From JAFGXT01 sp963677165 (lineage in GTDB: Bacteria > Verrucomicrobiota > Lentisphaeria > Victivallales > SZUA-371): a DNA stretch of 46,528 bases. The DNA lies in NCBI GenBank assembly GCA_963677165.2, contig CAXXSX010000004.1, positions 1 to 46,528 on the forward strand. The letters run 5' to 3'. This document shows positions 45,231-46,528 of the stretch, piece by piece. How positions within the stretch are numbered: the first letter of the stretch is position 1; every line of letters begins with the position of its first letter. Made by a program: the position numbers and the translations under genes. The notes below the pieces were generated by a model. It made no database searches. It was not told where the DNA came from and saw only the letters and a program-made list of their open reading frames with translations.

Positions 45231-45741
45231 CAGCAAAGCATTTTATAAGGTTGCGGGCATTCTGCTGCTTTTCACAATTATTCGTTTTATCACGGCTCCC
45301 GGACATATACCGGTTCGTGCCGCCGATTTCATTACTGTAGGAAAAGCGACGGAATTGAGAGATGGGAAAATATCTCCGGAAGCAATGTCATACTACACCC
45401 GGGCATTGATTGTTGATCCGGCTCAGCCGCAGCAATGCTTAACCTGGGGCGAGGATGCTGGCTATGGGTAAGTATAAGACGCGGCCGCTTTTACAGGCAA
45501 AGCCAGACTCCTGGGAGCAACCGACTTTAATTCTTCACTGCTTTATGCATCAAGCCTGTGGGAGCGGGCAAATCGGCAGAAGCGGAACAAGTACTGTCCT
45601 TCCCTTTCTGTGCCAAAAGACGATAAAGCAAAACTCTCCTACTATTTCAATCTGGGAGAAAGTCAGCGTCTCTCCGGCAAGCCAACAGAAGCCATTGAGA
45701 GCTATCGTAAAGCCTTAAAATGCACTTCTACTCGAAAATGA
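45160..45741 (+). pseudogene. Frameshifted TPR tail of the membrane glycosyltransferase
   Basis: One frame gives YASAWLIYKLYSLIKANN, then ILLLFTIIRFITA (a final membrane segment) and ATELRDGKISPEAMSYYTRALIVDPAQPQ (a TPR). It then meets two stops at 45469 and 45475. Coding continues by switching frames: NLG, RMLAMGKYK, AAAFTGKARLLGATDFNSSLLYASSLWERANR, AEAEQVLSF, and KLSYYFNLGESQRLSGKPTEAIESYRKALK. At least five one-base shifts between about 45170 and 45610 are needed to read through. Confidence 0.75.
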
Positions 45742-45861
45742 AGAAAGTTATTGAAATCAGACTCCGTAGTTCTCAACAACAACACGAAAGAAATAAAACG
45801 CTTCAGGGAGAAATCTTAGCTTTCCGGATTCCGGAGTTATAGCGCCCTGCCGGGCGCACAT

Positions 45862-45892
45862 AAAAAAAAGCCGTCCGGGGATTCCGAACGGC
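45862..45892 (-). terminator. Intrinsic terminator for hpf
   Basis: Read on the minus strand, GCCGTTCGG (45884-45892) pairs with CCGGACGGC (45870-45878, one wobble), followed by eight T, 21 bases past the hpf stop. The preceding 45742-45861 holds no supported gene, only a small GCGCCC/GGGCGC hairpin (45842-45857). Confidence 0.85.
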
Positions 45893-45912
45893 CTTGTAAT
45901 TCAATTAATCAT

Positions 45913-46290
45913 TTATGGTTCTACTTCGTACTCGAACTCAATGGCCTCATCAAGATCGACTTCTGCCTGCGTTCCGCTTCACGAATCGGAGTTTTCCGGT
46001 GGTTTTGGACCTTGTCAACCAACTTTTTGATCTGACTGTAAATTTTGTCTACTGCGACATCAATTTGCTTCGTACAGATCTTGAGTTTCGGCATCGGCTT
46101 CGAAACTGTGATTTTTCATGTTCACAATAATTTCTGCCTGAACCGGTTTTGTCCTTCCATGCTTAACACCGCCCGAATACTGGAAATCTTAAGCGACTTG
46201 CGCGATACGATGTCCAGAGTTTTTGCTTCGATGTGGAGTTTCATCTCTTCGGTGACGGTTACATGGCGTCCACTGATAATATACTTGCAT
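45913..46290 (-). pseudogene. hpf: Hibernation promoting factor (HPF/YfiA/RaiA), frameshifted
   Basis: Pieces in successive frames join into an HPF-like protein of about 125 residues: ISGRHVTVTEEMKLHIEAKT, SRKSLKISSIRAVLSMEGQNRF, QAEIIVNMKNHSFEADAETQDLYEA, IDVAVDKIYSQIKKLVDKVQNHRK and a final EVDLDEAIEFEYEVEP. HPF binds and silences ribosomes in slow growth. GGAGG lies six bases before the ATG. At least four one-base shifts are needed (near 46278, 46145, 46065, 45968). All motifs survive, so error or very recent damage is likely. The position next to lptB matches the lptB-(rpoN)-hpf order in many bacteria. Confidence 0.82.
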
Positions 46291-46312
46291 AATTATCCTC
46301 CTTACTTTGTTC

Positions 46313-46332
46313 GCCGCCTTACAAATGGCGGC
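46313..46332. other. Hairpin between lptB and hpf
   Basis: GCCGCC (46313-46318) pairs with GGCGGC (46327-46332), loop of eight. No T-run follows on the minus strand, so it is more likely an mRNA processing or leader structure than a terminator. Confidence 0.45.
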
Positions 46333-46375
46333 ACCTTTTACTCAACCCGGGAATATATCCCCCAGCGATCCGTCG

Positions 46376-46528
46376 TTACATAGTAAACTGCGGACCAAGA
46401 TTATTTCACGGGCCTTCTCGTCGTTAACCAGATAATCACTGTTACCTTCACAAACAATATTTCCCTGACACATAAGATATGCCCGGTCCACTACTGCTAG
46501 AGTCTCTCTTACATTGTGGTCAGTTATC
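46376..46528 (-). pseudogene. lptB: LptB, C-terminal part, cut by the window edge and frameshifted
   Basis: The minus strand encodes ITDHNVRETLAVVDRAYLMCQGNIVCEGNSDYLVNDEKAREIIL, the H-loop and C-terminus of the LPS-export ABC transporter ATPase LptB. With one base added near 46391-46397 the frame ends LGPQFTM-stop, matching the family end (YLGxxFxM/L); without it the frame runs on into VRSLLCN. LptB powers lipopolysaccharide transport to the outer membrane, so the organism has a Gram-negative envelope. The rest of the gene lies outside the window. Confidence 0.8.

Noticed and set aside
1..46528. CRISPR array, prophage or toxin-antitoxin system
   Set aside because: No regularly spaced direct repeats, cas genes, phage structural genes or recognisable toxin-antitoxin pair were seen.

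Overview
The window is bacterial chromosomal DNA, most likely from the PVC superphylum and probably Lentisphaerota (Victivallales-like). The main clue is three short pseudopilins with the FTLIELLVV(I/V)AIIAILA N-terminus and a late DG motif, each sitting beside a transcription regulator and secreted carbohydrate-active genes. Long secreted enzymes and a large coiled-coil/TPR protein fit that placement. It is inferred from protein character; no rRNA or tRNA was found.

Layout. 0.1-6.4 kb: a hybrid sensor kinase, a GSCFA-domain protein, a small secreted protein, thiol peroxidase (tpx) under a near-consensus promoter, and an ArsC-like nitrogenase-associated protein. 6.6-24 kb: an accessory carbohydrate region with two SGNH-type hydrolases, a nucleoside hydrolase, a GH84-like enzyme with a pseudopilin, an AraC regulator, a 1289-residue glycoside hydrolase, two tandem [GntR regulator + pseudopilin] cassettes and a divergent NodB-like deacetylase. 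24-29.7 kb: a flagellar operon flhA-flhF-flhG-orf95-fliA plus an acidic protein. 29.9-34.3 kb: two lipoproteins, cysS and a HAD phosphatase. A 372-bp element with terminal inverted repeats lies at 34.35-34.72 kb. 34.9-44 kb: tex, a membrane protein, a sensor kinase, hflX and a coiled-coil/TPR protein. 44-46.5 kb: a membrane glycosyltransferase with a TPR tail, hpf and the end of lptB, all broken by many single-base shifts.

How it fits together. The clearest regulatory system is a palindrome, GGTTAT-AGG-ATAACC, lying just downstream of a TTGACA-N17-TAnnnT promoter in three places: before each of the two near-identical GntR genes and, divergently, before the giant glycoside hydrolase. This suggests an autoregulated sugar-responsive switch controlling a pseudopilin and a secreted enzyme together. 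The cassette has been duplicated as a unit of about 2.17 kb. The second copy keeps decayed operator-like sequence where the divergent enzyme promoter used to be. Esterase-like SGNH proteins, the NodB-like protein and the glycoside hydrolases together suggest use of an acetylated polysaccharide, without SusC/SusD genes in view.

At the right end (from about 45.15 kb), three unrelated genes, two of them ordinarily important (hpf, lptB), each carry one-base shifts. Sequencing or assembly error at a contig end explains this better than biology.
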